A DNA stretch of 36,784 bases from an uncultured Collinsella sp. (GCA_900757595.1 CAAEOL010000019.1:1-36784); one strand, 5' to 3'. Positions 1 through 7,577 are shown, counted from the first letter of the stretch. Numbers and translations: made by a program. The notes: generated from the sequence alone by a model not told the origin.

Positions 1-2
1 AA

Positions 3-419
3 GGGCTCCAGAACCCCGCAGGGCATCCTAGGCCTGCCGCCTCCGCTGCATGCGGTTTGTTCTCTCGCGTTCCGGAGTCTCTCGGGCGCATTTGGAATAC
101 GCTCGTCTGCTTCTCGCTGCTTGTGTTCTTTGCCGGAAGTCACTTTGCCGTCTTTCACCCCACCGGAGCAAACCAAAGCTACCCGACGTGGCTTCTCATA
201 ATCGAGTATTTTTTCTTTGTCGATGGCTTTATGGTGCTTATGCATTTTGCGCTGCTCGATAAGCGCCGTCTTCGTCGGCGATTCGCACTGCTCGACAGCT
301 ATCGCGGCAAGAAGCTCGCGAAACTCTGGCTCAAGGCATTGGGTGTGCTGCTCCTATGCATGATCGTCATAGTCGCGGTTGCCAATGCGACCGGCGTCGT
401 CGATACCTACGCTACCTAA
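3..419 (+). CDS. C-terminal part of a membrane protein of unknown function (5' end outside window)
   Basis: I do not recognise this protein. The frame is open from the first bases of the window, so the gene probably begins upstream. An internal TTG at position 57 could start a 120-residue protein, but no ribosome binding site supports it. The visible part has a short Ala/Pro-rich stretch, a hydrophobic segment around NTLVCFSLLVFFAG, a second around WLLIIEYFFFVDGFMVLMHFALL, a basic cytoplasmic-looking loop (DKRRLRRRF) and a last hydrophobic segment near the C terminus (GVLLLCMIVIVAVANA). This suggests three membrane spans with a positively charged loop between the second and third. The gene ends just before a strong palindromic terminator and converges on the next gene. 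Confidence 0.55.
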   Translation, partial: GLQNPAGHPRPAASAACGLFSRVPESLGRIWNTLVCFSLLVFFAGSHFAVFHPTGANQSYPTWLLIIEYFFFVDGFMVLMHFALLDKRRLRRRFALLDSYRGKKLAKLWLKALGVLLLCMIVIVAVANATGVVDTYAT

Positions 420-423
420 AAGA

Positions 424-446
424 AAAGGGCCCCATTGGGGCCCTTT
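424..446. terminator. Bidirectional intrinsic terminator
   Basis: A perfect 10-bp stem (AAAGGGCCCC, loop ATT, GGGGCCCTTT) lies between two convergent stop codons, with A and T residues on the outer flanks so that it can act in both directions. Confidence 0.85.
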
Positions 447-456
447 GCAGTTGCAC

Positions 457-1590
457 TTAGATGCGGTTCATCTGAGCGGCGACTTTGTTGTACCAGTCCT
501 GCCACGTGGGCGGGCAGTACTTCTTGGCGGCTGCCGGGGTAAGCGTGGAGCCATAGTTGGCGCCCAGGTAGGCAACGTGGGCGGAGACACCCTCGCTCCA
601 GCTGCCAAAGCTACGCCAACCACCGCCGCGGGCACTCCAGCCCCAGGCGTTATAGGAGCCGGCGCAATAGAGGCCCTTGCTGCTCTCGATGCAGGCGATG
701 GCGGGGGACCAACGGGGATCGACGCCGGTGTTCCAGGCGGCGACGGCAAAGTTATAGCCCTGGCCCGCCATGGGGGAGCCGGCGAGGTAGTTGTCGATGC
801 GGCTCGTCCACTCGTTAATGAACGAGTCGTAATCGGAATTGCCGCTGTTGGAGTTGTTCACCGTGGTGTCGATGGTGGTGTTGGAGTTGGTGGCCTGACT
901 GTTGGAGTTATTGCCACTCACGCCGGTGCCCGCGAGCTTCTCGGCGGCAGCGGCTTTGTCGGCCTCGAGCTTAGCCAGTTCGGCGGCATTTTCCTGTTCG
1001 GCCTTTGCCTGCGCCTCGTTGCGAAGCTGCTGTGCCTGGGCCAGCGCGTCCTCGGCATTCTTTTGCTCGCCCTCGAGCTGAGACTTGGCCTGATCGAGCT
1101 CGGTTTTGTTCTGCTCGAGCTCGGTCTGCATCTTGTTAAGCTCTTCGATCTCGTCGACGCTCGAGCTCGTAATCTGGTTGGTGTATTTGCAGGTGGTGAT
1201 AAAGTCACCCAAGCTCTGCGTGTTCACCAGGAAGCTCACGATGGGGCTGGTGCCCTTCTGGTACTTATACAGATCGCGCATGGCGGAGCTTGCCTTGGCC
1301 TGCTGCTCGGGTAGCTCGGCCTCAATCTTATCGATGTTCGCCTCATTGGAGTCGATCTGCTTTTGCAGATCCTCGAGCTTGGTACGGGCGTCGTTGTAGG
1401 CGCTCGTAGCGTCCTCGATTTTTTTCTGGGCGGCGGAAAGCTGATCCTGCGTTGCCTGCGAGGCGGCATAGGCCGCGACGGGGGAGAGCATCGGCGTGGC
1501 CGTCAGCGCGACGGCGAGCGCGGCGCTCGTGATGATACGAGCCGGCTTCGACGCGATGAGCGCTGCGGTGCGATGGTTCGAATGCTGCAT
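457..1590 (-). CDS. Secreted peptidoglycan hydrolase-like protein: coiled coil plus lysozyme-like domain
   Basis: This 377-residue protein has a Sec signal peptide (basic N terminus, hydrophobic residues about 18-33, cleavage expected after AAYA at about 42). A long coiled coil follows at about 45-220, of the type seen in CwlO/PcsB-like wall hydrolases, then an Asn/Ser-rich linker at about 222-255. The C-terminal domain, about 255-377, resembles lysozyme or lytic transglycosylase folds, with IACIESSKG around Glu302 as the candidate catalytic acid and an aromatic/Gly-rich segment NAWGWSARGGGW. A role in cutting cell-wall glycan outside the cell is inferred. ATG at 1590 is chosen because AGAGGG lies just upstream; an in-frame TTG 15 bases further upstream has no such site. 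The coiled coil may regulate or localise the enzyme, as in division-linked hydrolases. Confidence 0.75.
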   Translation of the reverse strand: MQHSNHRTAALIASKPARIITSAALAVALTATPMLSPVAAYAASQATQDQLSAAQKKIEDATSAYNDARTKLEDLQKQIDSNEANIDKIEAELPEQQAKASSAMRDLYKYQKGTSPIVSFLVNTQSLGDFITTCKYTNQITSSSVDEIEELNKMQTELEQNKTELDQAKSQLEGEQKNAEDALAQAQQLRNEAQAKAEQENAAELAKLEADKAAAAEKLAGTGVSGNNSNSQATNSNTTIDTTVNNSNSGNSDYDSFINEWTSRIDNYLAGSPMAGQGYNFAVAAWNTGVDPRWSPAIACIESSKGLYCAGSYNAWGWSARGGGWRSFGSWSEGVSAHVAYLGANYGSTLTPAAAKKYCPPTWQDWYNKVAAQMNRI

Positions 1591-1660
1591 CCAGTCCCTC
1601 TGCAATCAATCGTAGGTTATTGGTCGAGGTGTATTTTACTACTGCTTTCGACCTCAACTT

Positions 1661-1697
1661 GAACCTTAAAGGTTCTAAAGGGTCAAGTTGAACTTGA
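1661..1697. promoter_or_regulatory. Two adjacent 15-bp dyads upstream of the wall hydrolase (MerR/SoxR-like)
   Basis: GAACCTTAAAGGTTC (1661-1675) and TCAAGTTGAACTTGA (1683-1697) are both perfect 7-bp-arm palindromes around a single central base. The second resembles the core of SoxR/MerR-type operators (CCTCAAG..AACTTGAGG). They lie 70-105 bp before the hydrolase start, and no gene lies between. That they are operators is inferred. Confidence 0.4.
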
Positions 1698-1983
1698 GGC
1701 TTTGGCCTTGACCTGCGGGAATGGTGAATTGTTGAGAAACCATAGAGTTCAACTTTAACGTTACGGCACCCTGTTTGTGAGGGTTTTGGCTGTAAAAGTT
1801 GCCCTCACGTGGGGTTTTGCAACTACAAGGTCCCGTCGCGGTGAGCTTGGCCTTCATGCTGGATAATTACGCCGATTGCCATAGATACGGTGGAGCTTTG
1901 GGTGCCGGCGGCTCGGCACGCTAGAATAAATCAGTTGCACAAAGACCGCCCGTCGTGTGGGCAGTTCATGATAGGAAGTTTCC
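1698..1983. other. Intergenic region before the ligase gene
   Basis: No convincing gene is present. A 60-codon minus-strand ORF lacks a ribosome binding site and shows no family signature. The stretch holds an imperfect hairpin around GTTGCCCTCACGTGGGG (near 1798-1825), a small stem GTGCCG/CGGCAC at 1902-1919 directly followed by a possible -10 box TAGAAT (1922-1927), and the ligase ribosome binding site AGGAAG shortly before the ATG at 1984. Confidence 0.4.
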
Positions 1984-3240
1984 ATGGCATTGCAGTTTAC
2001 AGAGCGCGAGTTTATTCCCGTGCTGCTCGGCGGCGACATCAACGCGTATTCGGTGGCGCGCGCCTTCTACGAGGAGTATCAGGTCAAGAGCCTGGTCTTT
2101 GGCAAGTATCAGACGGGCCCTGCGTATCGCAGCCAGATTATCGACTACACGCCTAACGTGGATATCGACACCATGCCCGTGATGCTTAAGACCGTCAACG
2201 GTATCGCTCGGGCGCATGCCGACAAGACGATTGTCCTGATGGGCTGCGGCGATAACTATGTTGCCCTGGTGGCCCAGGCCAAGGATGCCAACGAGCTGGC
2301 GGATAACATCGTTGCGCCTTACGCGCCCTATAGCATGCTTGAGCAGTGCCAGAAGAAGGAGATCTTCTACGAGCTGTGCGAGAAGCACGGTGTGCCCTAT
2401 CCGCATACGTTTACCTTTACTGCGCAGATGCTCAACACGCAAGGAGAGGCACCTGCCGAGGTGCTCGACCAGATTGACTTCCCCTACCCGATGATCCTGA
2501 AGCCTTCCGACGGCATCATGTGGTGGCAGCATGAGTTCGAGGGTCAGAAGAAGGCTTATGAGATTGCCGACCGCGCCGAGTTGGAGCAGGTTATCCGCGA
2601 TTCCTATGCCAGTGGCTACACCGATGACCTGATTTTGCAGGATCGCGTGCCCGGCAACGACGAGTACATGCGCGTGCTCACCAGCTATTCTGATCGCAAC
2701 GGCAAGGTTCGCATGATGTGCCTGGGTCACGTGCTGCTCGAGGAGCATCAGCCCCATGGCGTCGGTAATCACGCCTGTATCATCACCGAGCCCAATGACG
2801 AGCTCATGGGCGGCGTGCGCAAGTTGCTCGAGGACCTTCACTTTGTGGGCTATTCCAACTTTGACGTTAAGTACGACGAGCGCGACGGCTCGTTTAAGTT
2901 CTTCGATTTCAACACGCGCCAAGGCCGCAGCAACTACTACGTCACCAACAGCGGCTTTAACGTTGCCAAGTATGTGGTGGACGAGTATGTGTTCAACCGC
3001 CCGTTTGAGCCGGAGTTTGTGACGGCGCAGGACGAGGCGCTGTGGATGGTCGTCCCCATGGGCGTCGTCGACAAATACGTCAAGGATCCCGGGCTGCGCG
3101 CTAAGGTGCATCGCCTGGACAAGGAAGGCAAGGGCGCCGACCCTTCGTTTATGAAGGGCGACTTTGTCTTTAACCGCTGGCTGCGCATGTGGCACACCAA
3201 GCTGCGCCACTTTAAGCTGTTCAAGACGTATTACAAGTAG
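1984..3240 (+). CDS. ATP-grasp carboxylate-amine ligase, probable D-aspartate ligase
   Basis: The 418-residue protein has the layout of ATP-grasp ligases: an N-terminal Rossmann-like part (about 10-110), an ATP-binding lysine region PMILKPSDG (Lys173), and the late metal/ATP site FFDFNTRQGRSN (Asp308, Asn310). Such enzymes activate a carboxylate as an acyl phosphate and join it to an amine. The next gene is an aspartate/glutamate racemase. In Enterococcus faecium, a D-aspartate ligase of this family is encoded beside an aspartate racemase and adds D-Asp to the side-chain amine of the stem peptide. By analogy this enzyme likely adds D-Asp to the peptidoglycan precursor in the cytoplasm. The ATG at 1984 has AGGAAG upstream. 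The ligase family is clear; the exact substrate rests on context. Confidence 0.8.
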   Translation: MALQFTEREFIPVLLGGDINAYSVARAFYEEYQVKSLVFGKYQTGPAYRSQIIDYTPNVDIDTMPVMLKTVNGIARAHADKTIVLMGCGDNYVALVAQAKDANELADNIVAPYAPYSMLEQCQKKEIFYELCEKHGVPYPHTFTFTAQMLNTQGEAPAEVLDQIDFPYPMILKPSDGIMWWQHEFEGQKKAYEIADRAELEQVIRDSYASGYTDDLILQDRVPGNDEYMRVLTSYSDRNGKVRMMCLGHVLLEEHQPHGVGNHACIITEPNDELMGGVRKLLEDLHFVGYSNFDVKYDERDGSFKFFDFNTRQGRSNYYVTNSGFNVAKYVVDEYVFNRPFEPEFVTAQDEALWMVVPMGVVDKYVKDPGLRAKVHRLDKEGKGADPSFMKGDFVFNRWLRMWHTKLRHFKLFKTYYK

Positions 3241-3249
3241 ATGAGCGCG

Positions 3250-3279
3250 GCGCCCGTCCGGTTTGCATCGGGCGGGCGC
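3250..3279 (+). other. Hairpin between ligase and racemase genes
   Basis: An 11-bp stem (GCGCCCGTCCG against CGGGCGGGCGC, one G-U pair) with an 8-base loop lies just after the ligase stop codon. No T-run follows, so it is more likely a processing or partial termination site than a full terminator. A -10-like TATGAT (3283-3288) follows and could serve the racemase. Confidence 0.5.
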
Positions 3280-3324
3280 GTGTATGATACGCGCAATTGT
3301 GCAAGCGTCACCAAGGAGGCGGCG

Positions 3325-4071
3325 ATGGAAAAGCTGGGAGTTATCGGCGGCATGGGCGCCGAGGCCACGTCGTATTACTACGACCAGGTGGTGCGCCATA
3401 CGGCTGCTGCCTGCGATCAGGAACATATCGACATGGTGGTGCTCTCCAAGTCGACCATGCCCGACCGCACGCTTGCCATTAAGACCGGCGAGCATGCCAA
3501 GCTGCTGGCGACCATGAAAGAGTGTGCCCAGGCACTCGAGTCGCTGGGCTGTGTGCACATTGCCATTCCCTGCAACACGTCACACTACTTCTACGACCAG
3601 ATCCAGTCGTTTACGAAGGTGCCGATTATCCACATGCCGCGTGAGTCGGTGCGCTATGCCCTTGCGGGTGCGGTGATGGGGGAGTGCGAGTTCGACCCCA
3701 ACCTGAGTATGCCGGCCGAGCCGGTGCGCAAGATTGGCATCATGGGCACCGACGGAACCGTGGGCGCGGGCGTCTACGGCCGCGAATGCGAGGCCGCGGG
3801 TGTTGAGGTTGTCTATCCCAGCGAGAAACGTCAGAACGATGTGATGTCGCTTATCTACGATGATGTGAAGGCCGGACGTGAGCCCGATATGGATAAGTTC
3901 GACCGCGTGATGTGGGAGTTCGCCCGTAGCGGCTGCGACCGTGTCATTCTGGCCTGCACCGAGCTATCGGTGCTGCAGAAGTATCGAGAGATGCCCGAGA
4001 TCACCCTCGATGCCATGGATGTCCTGGTGCGCGAATCCATCATCCGCAGCGGCGCCCTCTACCGCCTCTAG
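3325..4071 (+). CDS. Aspartate/glutamate racemase family protein, probable aspartate racemase
   Basis: The 248-residue protein belongs to the cofactor-independent Asp/Glu racemase family. It has the N-terminal GVIGGMGAEAT motif and the two catalytic cysteines in IPCNTSH (Cys83) and LACTELS (Cys211), both intact. It would interconvert L- and D-aspartate. The reading frame is open back to position 3241, but ATG at 3325 is preferred because AAGGAGG lies a few bases upstream and because the protein then starts at the family's usual MEKLGVIGG. It lies directly downstream of the ATP-grasp ligase, so it probably supplies the D-Asp used for the peptidoglycan cross-bridge. The substrate (Asp rather than Glu) is inferred from this pairing. 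Confidence 0.82.
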   Translation: MEKLGVIGGMGAEATSYYYDQVVRHTAAACDQEHIDMVVLSKSTMPDRTLAIKTGEHAKLLATMKECAQALESLGCVHIAIPCNTSHYFYDQIQSFTKVPIIHMPRESVRYALAGAVMGECEFDPNLSMPAEPVRKIGIMGTDGTVGAGVYGRECEAAGVEVVYPSEKRQNDVMSLIYDDVKAGREPDMDKFDRVMWEFARSGCDRVILACTELSVLQKYREMPEITLDAMDVLVRESIIRSGALYRL

Positions 4072-4077
4072 CTTCCG

Positions 4078-4098
4078 ACCTGTCAAAAAGGGACAGGT
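4078..4098 (+). terminator. Hairpin after racemase, weak intrinsic terminator
   Basis: A 7-bp stem (ACCTGTC/GACAGGT) with an A-rich loop is followed by TAATTTT. It lies 6 bases after the racemase stop. The GGGACAGG core resembles other small palindromes in this window (see 6706 and 32251). Confidence 0.5.
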
Positions 4099-4130
4099 TA
4101 ATTTTGGTAGGTTTTATCTGGTGAAACAGT

Positions 4131-4167
4131 AAAGGCCTCGGCTCGTTTGGTGCGAGCCGAGGCCTTT
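4131..4167. terminator. Strong bidirectional intrinsic terminator
   Basis: A perfect 15-bp stem (AAAGGCCTCGGCTCG and its complement) with a 7-base loop lies between the convergent racemase and ecfT genes, with T residues on the plus-strand side. Confidence 0.9.
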
Positions 4168-4196
4168 TGCGTTGGGCGGTTGCTGCCGGTGGCGAA

Positions 4197-4943
4197 CTAG
4201 AACAGGAAGCCGATGGCGATGAGGGCGATGCTGACGATGAGCACGGCGATGTCCAGGACCTTGATGGGGTAGCGCTTGTACGAGCTGGCGCGTGTACGCA
4301 GATAGAAGCCGCGCTGTTCTGCCGCCAAGGCTGTGGCATCGGTCTTGCCCACGCTCGAGATGAGCAGTGGCACGCACAGTGGCAGCATGAGCTTAAGCTT
4401 CTTGATGGGGTTCTTGGTGTCGTACTCGACGCCGCGTGCGGTCTGCGCTTCCATGATGGCGTTCATCTCCTGACCAAACACCGGCACAAAGCGTAGCGCC
4501 GTGGTAAAGGTGAAGGCATAGCGATACGGCACGTGCAGCACCTCGACGCAGGCGTTGGCGAGGTCGTTGAGCTTGGTCACCATAAGCATGAGGATGAGTG
4601 GCAGCGCCACGCCCAACAGGCGTAGGCAGGCCTTCGATCCGGTAATGAAGCCCGTGTCGGTGATAAAGCCCCACACTATGTTGCCGTCGCGCATAAAGGC
4701 CAGCTGGAGCACCAGCATGATAAGCGCGAGCGGAATCAGCAGCTTGAGTAGCGAGAGCAGACGGTCGACGACACCGGCATAGGCGCCCAGTGCGAGGGTG
4801 AGTGCCAAAAAGCCCAACAGCGCCACGTAGGTGTCGGACAGGAAGATGCCGATGATGATGGCGGCGGCAAGGCCCAGTTTGACGACCGGGTTCAAGCGGT
4901 GCAGCAGTGTGTCGCCCGGCATATAGTCGATGACGTTAACCAC
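4197..4943 (-). CDS. ecfT: ECF transporter transmembrane component EcfT
   Basis: The 248-residue protein is the energy-coupling membrane subunit of an ECF vitamin/nutrient importer. Hydrophobic spans cover about 22-58, 62-85, 105-125 and the C terminus. Between them lies the cytoplasmic coupling region, with an Ala-Arg-Gly motif in EAQTARGVEYD (about 165-175) and a second related motif LAAEQRGF (about 206-213); these helices touch the ATPases. The gene starts with GTG, has GAGGAG about 10 bases upstream, and overlaps the end of the upstream ATPase gene by 8 bases, suggesting translational coupling. It is the last gene of the operon and ends before a strong terminator. The family assignment is firm; the substrate is set by the S components. 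Confidence 0.92.
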   Translation of the reverse strand: MVNVIDYMPGDTLLHRLNPVVKLGLAAAIIIGIFLSDTYVALLGFLALTLALGAYAGVVDRLLSLLKLLIPLALIMLVLQLAFMRDGNIVWGFITDTGFITGSKACLRLLGVALPLILMLMVTKLNDLANACVEVLHVPYRYAFTFTTALRFVPVFGQEMNAIMEAQTARGVEYDTKNPIKKLKLMLPLCVPLLISSVGKTDATALAAEQRGFYLRTRASSYKRYPIKVLDIAVLIVSIALIAIGFLF

Positions 4944-6687
4944 GGTGGACCATCTCCTCGGTAATGCGAACGATATCGGTGACCTCGCTCACCTGTGCAA
5001 AGACGGGAGAGACGGAGGATGCCAGACGATGAGAAAGCTCTATGACCTGAGGTGGCTCAACGTAGGCTTGCTGCATGAGCTCGATGTTCGAGAACAGCTC
5101 GTGCGTGCGGCCGCGCTCGAGGATGCGGCCGTCGGCCATCACCACGATGCGCTCGGCAAAGTCGGATACGACTTCCATGTCGTGGCAGACCATGATGACG
5201 GCGCAGCCGCGCTCGGCCATGGTGCGCACGGTTTCCATGACGGTCATGCACTCGCGGTAATCAAGGCCGCTCGTGGGCTCGTCGAGCACGACGATCTTGG
5301 GCTCAACAACTACGACGGAGGCAAGCGCCACCATTTGTCGCTGGCCGCGCGAAAGCGAGAAAGGTGCCTCATCGGCAGGCAGGCCAAAGCGGTCGATAAC
5401 GAGTCGAGCGCGACGCAGAGCCTCGGCACGGTCGATGCCGGCAAGCTCCAGGCCAAAAGCGACCTCGTCGAGTACGGTATCCTTGCAGATCTGGCGGTCG
5501 GGGTTTTGGAAGAGGGTTGCGACTTCGCGGGCGATGCGGCTCGTGGGAACGGCTGCGGTGTCCAGCCCCGTAACGCGCACGCTGCCCGAGGCGGGCTTAA
5601 GCAGGCCTGTGAGCAGCTTGGTGAGCGTGGTCTTGCCGGCACCGTTCTGGCCGACGATGCCCACGAGCTCGCCGGGATAGAGGGTCAGGTTGAGGTCGTG
5701 TACGGCGGCGCCGCCATTGGGATAGGCAAACTCAACGTGATCGAAGGTGAGCACGGGCTCGGCGTCCTTGGCGTGCGGGCGCAACGACGGTGCATGCGGG
5801 GAGCCGGCGGGCGCCTGGGCTTCGCTGGCCGCGTGTGCGGGGTCGACAATGCCCGAAATCAGGCGCTCGGCCTCATCGACATCCAAGCAAGGGATACCGC
5901 TTACCAGGCCATCGGCCTCGAGGCTATTGAAGATACGCGTGACGCGAGGGCAGTCGACGCCGATGGCACGGAGCTCGTCGGTATGCCCGAAAACCTCGTG
6001 TGGCTCGCCCTGCAGCGCGATTTCGCCATGGTTGAGCACGAGCACGCGGTTGCAGTACTCCGAGAGCAGGGCGACCTTTTGCTCAACGACGACGATGGTA
6101 ATTCCAAGTGCGCGGTTTGCCTCACGCAGCGTCTCGAAGACCAACGTGGAGCTGGCGGGGTCGAGTGCCGCGGTGGGCTCGTCGAGAACCAAAACGCGCG
6201 GACGCATGGCGAGGATGGCGGCGATGGCTACCTTTTGCTTCTGTCCGCCCGAGAGGGTGGCGATCTCGCGGTCGCGCAGGTCGCTGATGCCGACGGTCTC
6301 GAGCGTTTCGCTCACGCGCTGCTCGATCTGGTCGTGGGGAACGCCAAAGTTCTCGAGGCCAAAGAGTATCTCGTCCTCGACGACCGAGGCGACCATCTGC
6401 GTGTCGATATCCTGCAGCACACTGCCGACGATTTGCGACACGTCGGTCAGCGAGACCTCGCAGGTGTCGTGGCCGTCAACCATGACGGACCCAAAGAACG
6501 TGCCGGTGTAGTGGTGGGGCACGGCACCCGACAGGCAGGCAGCAAGCGTGGACTTGCCGGCGCCCGAGGGCCCGATGATGCCGATGAAATCTCCCTTGTT
6601 CACGCCGAGCGAGATGTGGCTAAGCGCCTGCTCGGTCTGCGTGCCATAGGAGAACGAGACATCGTCGACGTTGATGATCGTTTCCAT
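4936..6687 (-). CDS. ecfA: ECF transporter ATPase, two fused ABC domains (EcfA-EcfA')
   Basis: The 583-residue protein carries two complete ABC ATPase domains, where many ECF systems use two separate proteins. Domain 1 has Walker A GPSGAGKST (39-47), signature LSGGQ (145-149) and Walker B VLVLDEP (about 165-171). Domain 2 (from about 312) has Walker A GQNGAGKTT (346-354), signature LSRGQ (444-448) and Walker B IVVLDEP. A linker of about 40 residues rich in Ala/Pro/His joins them. Domain 1 has VVEQK where the H-loop histidine is expected, while domain 2 has VCHD. One composite ATP site therefore looks degenerate (domain 1 H-loop Gln plus domain 2 LSRGQ) and the other canonical. It would power substrate uptake with EcfT and the S components of this operon. 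Confidence 0.92.
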   Translation of the reverse strand: METIINVDDVSFSYGTQTEQALSHISLGVNKGDFIGIIGPSGAGKSTLAACLSGAVPHHYTGTFFGSVMVDGHDTCEVSLTDVSQIVGSVLQDIDTQMVASVVEDEILFGLENFGVPHDQIEQRVSETLETVGISDLRDREIATLSGGQKQKVAIAAILAMRPRVLVLDEPTAALDPASSTLVFETLREANRALGITIVVVEQKVALLSEYCNRVLVLNHGEIALQGEPHEVFGHTDELRAIGVDCPRVTRIFNSLEADGLVSGIPCLDVDEAERLISGIVDPAHAASEAQAPAGSPHAPSLRPHAKDAEPVLTFDHVEFAYPNGGAAVHDLNLTLYPGELVGIVGQNGAGKTTLTKLLTGLLKPASGSVRVTGLDTAAVPTSRIAREVATLFQNPDRQICKDTVLDEVAFGLELAGIDRAEALRRARLVIDRFGLPADEAPFSLSRGQRQMVALASVVVVEPKIVVLDEPTSGLDYRECMTVMETVRTMAERGCAVIMVCHDMEVVSDFAERIVVMADGRILERGRTHELFSNIELMQQAYVEPPQVIELSHRLASSVSPVFAQVSEVTDIVRITEEMVHRG

Positions 6688-6705
6688 GGATACCTTTCAT
6701 AGTCA

Positions 6706-6749
6706 TTGGGGACGTTCTTACATGACTAGTCGTTTAAGAACGTCCCCAA
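6706..6749. repeat. Perfect 15-bp inverted repeat inside the ECF operon
   Basis: TTGGGGACGTTCTTA (6706-6720) is complementary to TAAGAACGTCCCCAA (6735-6749), with a 14-base loop that contains GACTAGTC. It lies between the proximal S-component gene and ecfA. There is no T-run, so it looks like an inserted small palindromic repeat or an RNA processing site rather than a terminator. Confidence 0.65.
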
Positions 6750-6774
6750 GAGCTAGTTGTTTGGGACAGTCTTT

Positions 6775-6808
6775 GATGACGGGGCCGTGGAGTTGCGGCC
6801 CGTCCATC
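6775..6808 (-). other. Hairpin just after the proximal S-component gene
   Basis: The arms GATGACGGGGCCG and CGGCCCGTCCATC form an imperfect stem 9 bases after the stop codon on the minus strand, without a T-run. It may stabilise the 3' end or lower expression of the ATPase genes relative to the S components. Confidence 0.4.
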
Positions 6809-6816
6809 ATATCAGG

Positions 6817-7368
6817 CTATTTATTGAGCACCTTGCGGAGGGGGAAGAAGAGGGCCTGGACCACGACGGCGTTGAAGACGGCAGTGCCGAGCACGATGGG
6901 CACCTTGGCGAACGCCGTGGGCAGCGCGGCACCCATGATGACGGTGCCCAGGACGGCGAAGAGGGCACCCGAAACCAAGGTGGTGACCAGACCGGCGATA
7001 AAGGGGTTGGCCTTGCTGCCGCCGATGTTTGACTTAACGAGCGCTGCCATCGTCAGCGCGCCGGCAAGTTCGGTGACAAAGTTGAGGCCAGGGATTGACG
7101 TGGTGATCTGGATAACGGCGGCCGACAGGATGCCAAAGATGGCGGCCTGGGCAAAGTTTGCTTGCGTGAGCGCGATGGCTAGGGCATAGGCGGCAATGAT
7201 GAACTGCGGCTTAATGCCCGTAACCGCCAGAGCATTGCCTACGGTCATGTTGAGGATAAAGCCGGCGGCAAGGAGGATGGCGAGCAGGACGAGCGAGGTG
7301 ATATCGAGGATGCCTTTGTCGGAAGCGGCGTTGGCAGAAATAGTACGAGCCTGAGTGTTGGTGGCCAT
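6817..7368 (-). CDS. ECF transporter substrate-binding (S) component, paralog 1
   Basis: This 183-residue, very hydrophobic protein has about six membrane spans, as is usual for S components. After a short polar N terminus, the segment ITSLVLLAILLAAGFILN begins the first helix. It is clearly paralogous to the second S component upstream (shared LVLLAILLAAGFILN, SAAVIQITT, and a similar C-terminal TAVFNAxxVxALxxPxxK pattern). It would bind the substrate in the membrane and dock on EcfT. The start is supported by AAGGAG 6 bases before the ATG. It lies between the distal S gene and the fused ATPase gene on the same strand. The Trp-codon leader upstream of the operon suggests tryptophan or a related compound as substrate. 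Confidence 0.85.
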   Translation of the reverse strand: MATNTQARTISANAASDKGILDITSLVLLAILLAAGFILNMTVGNALAVTGIKPQFIIAAYALAIALTQANFAQAAIFGILSAAVIQITTSIPGLNFVTELAGALTMAALVKSNIGGSKANPFIAGLVTTLVSGALFAVLGTVIMGAALPTAFAKVPIVLGTAVFNAVVVQALFFPLRKVLNK

Positions 7369-7470
7369 GATGTTCTCCTTAAGGTGGGATTTGAGATAAG
7401 AGTGTCCTAGACCCCTACGAAAGGGGCTAAACCGAAAAGGGGATTAATTTTGAATAATGGAGCACGGAGA

Positions 7471-7571
7471 CGGCTTTACGAGGGGCCCCAGGTTGGCGCG
7501 AAAGAGGAGCGAAGCGTACTTGGGTACGCGAGCGACGAATGAACGCCAAGATGGGGTGGCTCGTAAAGCCG
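7471..7571. repeat. Long intergenic inverted repeat, element A
   Basis: Two 28-base arms (7471-7498 and 7544-7571; the outermost 12 pairs are perfect, 23 of 28 match) enclose about 45 bases that contain a nested hairpin GCGTAC-TTGG-GTACGC flanked by GCGAA/GAGCG motifs. It lies between the two S-component genes, with the inner arm ending just before the stop codon of the distal one. It belongs with the elements at 21025, 24627 and 24831. Confidence 0.75.
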
Positions 7572-7577
7572 AGCGGG

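Noticed and set aside
1675..1857. 60-codon minus-strand ORF in the hydrolase upstream region
   Set aside because: No ribosome binding site, no signature, and it overlaps the palindromic operator-like dyads.
1966..3558. 530-codon minus-strand ORF across ligase and racemase genes
   Set aside because: It spans two real plus-strand genes and their gap and shows no recognisable domain; it is a GC-bias shadow.
4930..6702. 590-codon plus-strand ORF opposite the fused ATPase gene
   Set aside because: Mirror ORF of a GC-rich real gene. It has no family signature, and the minus-strand frame has all ABC motifs.
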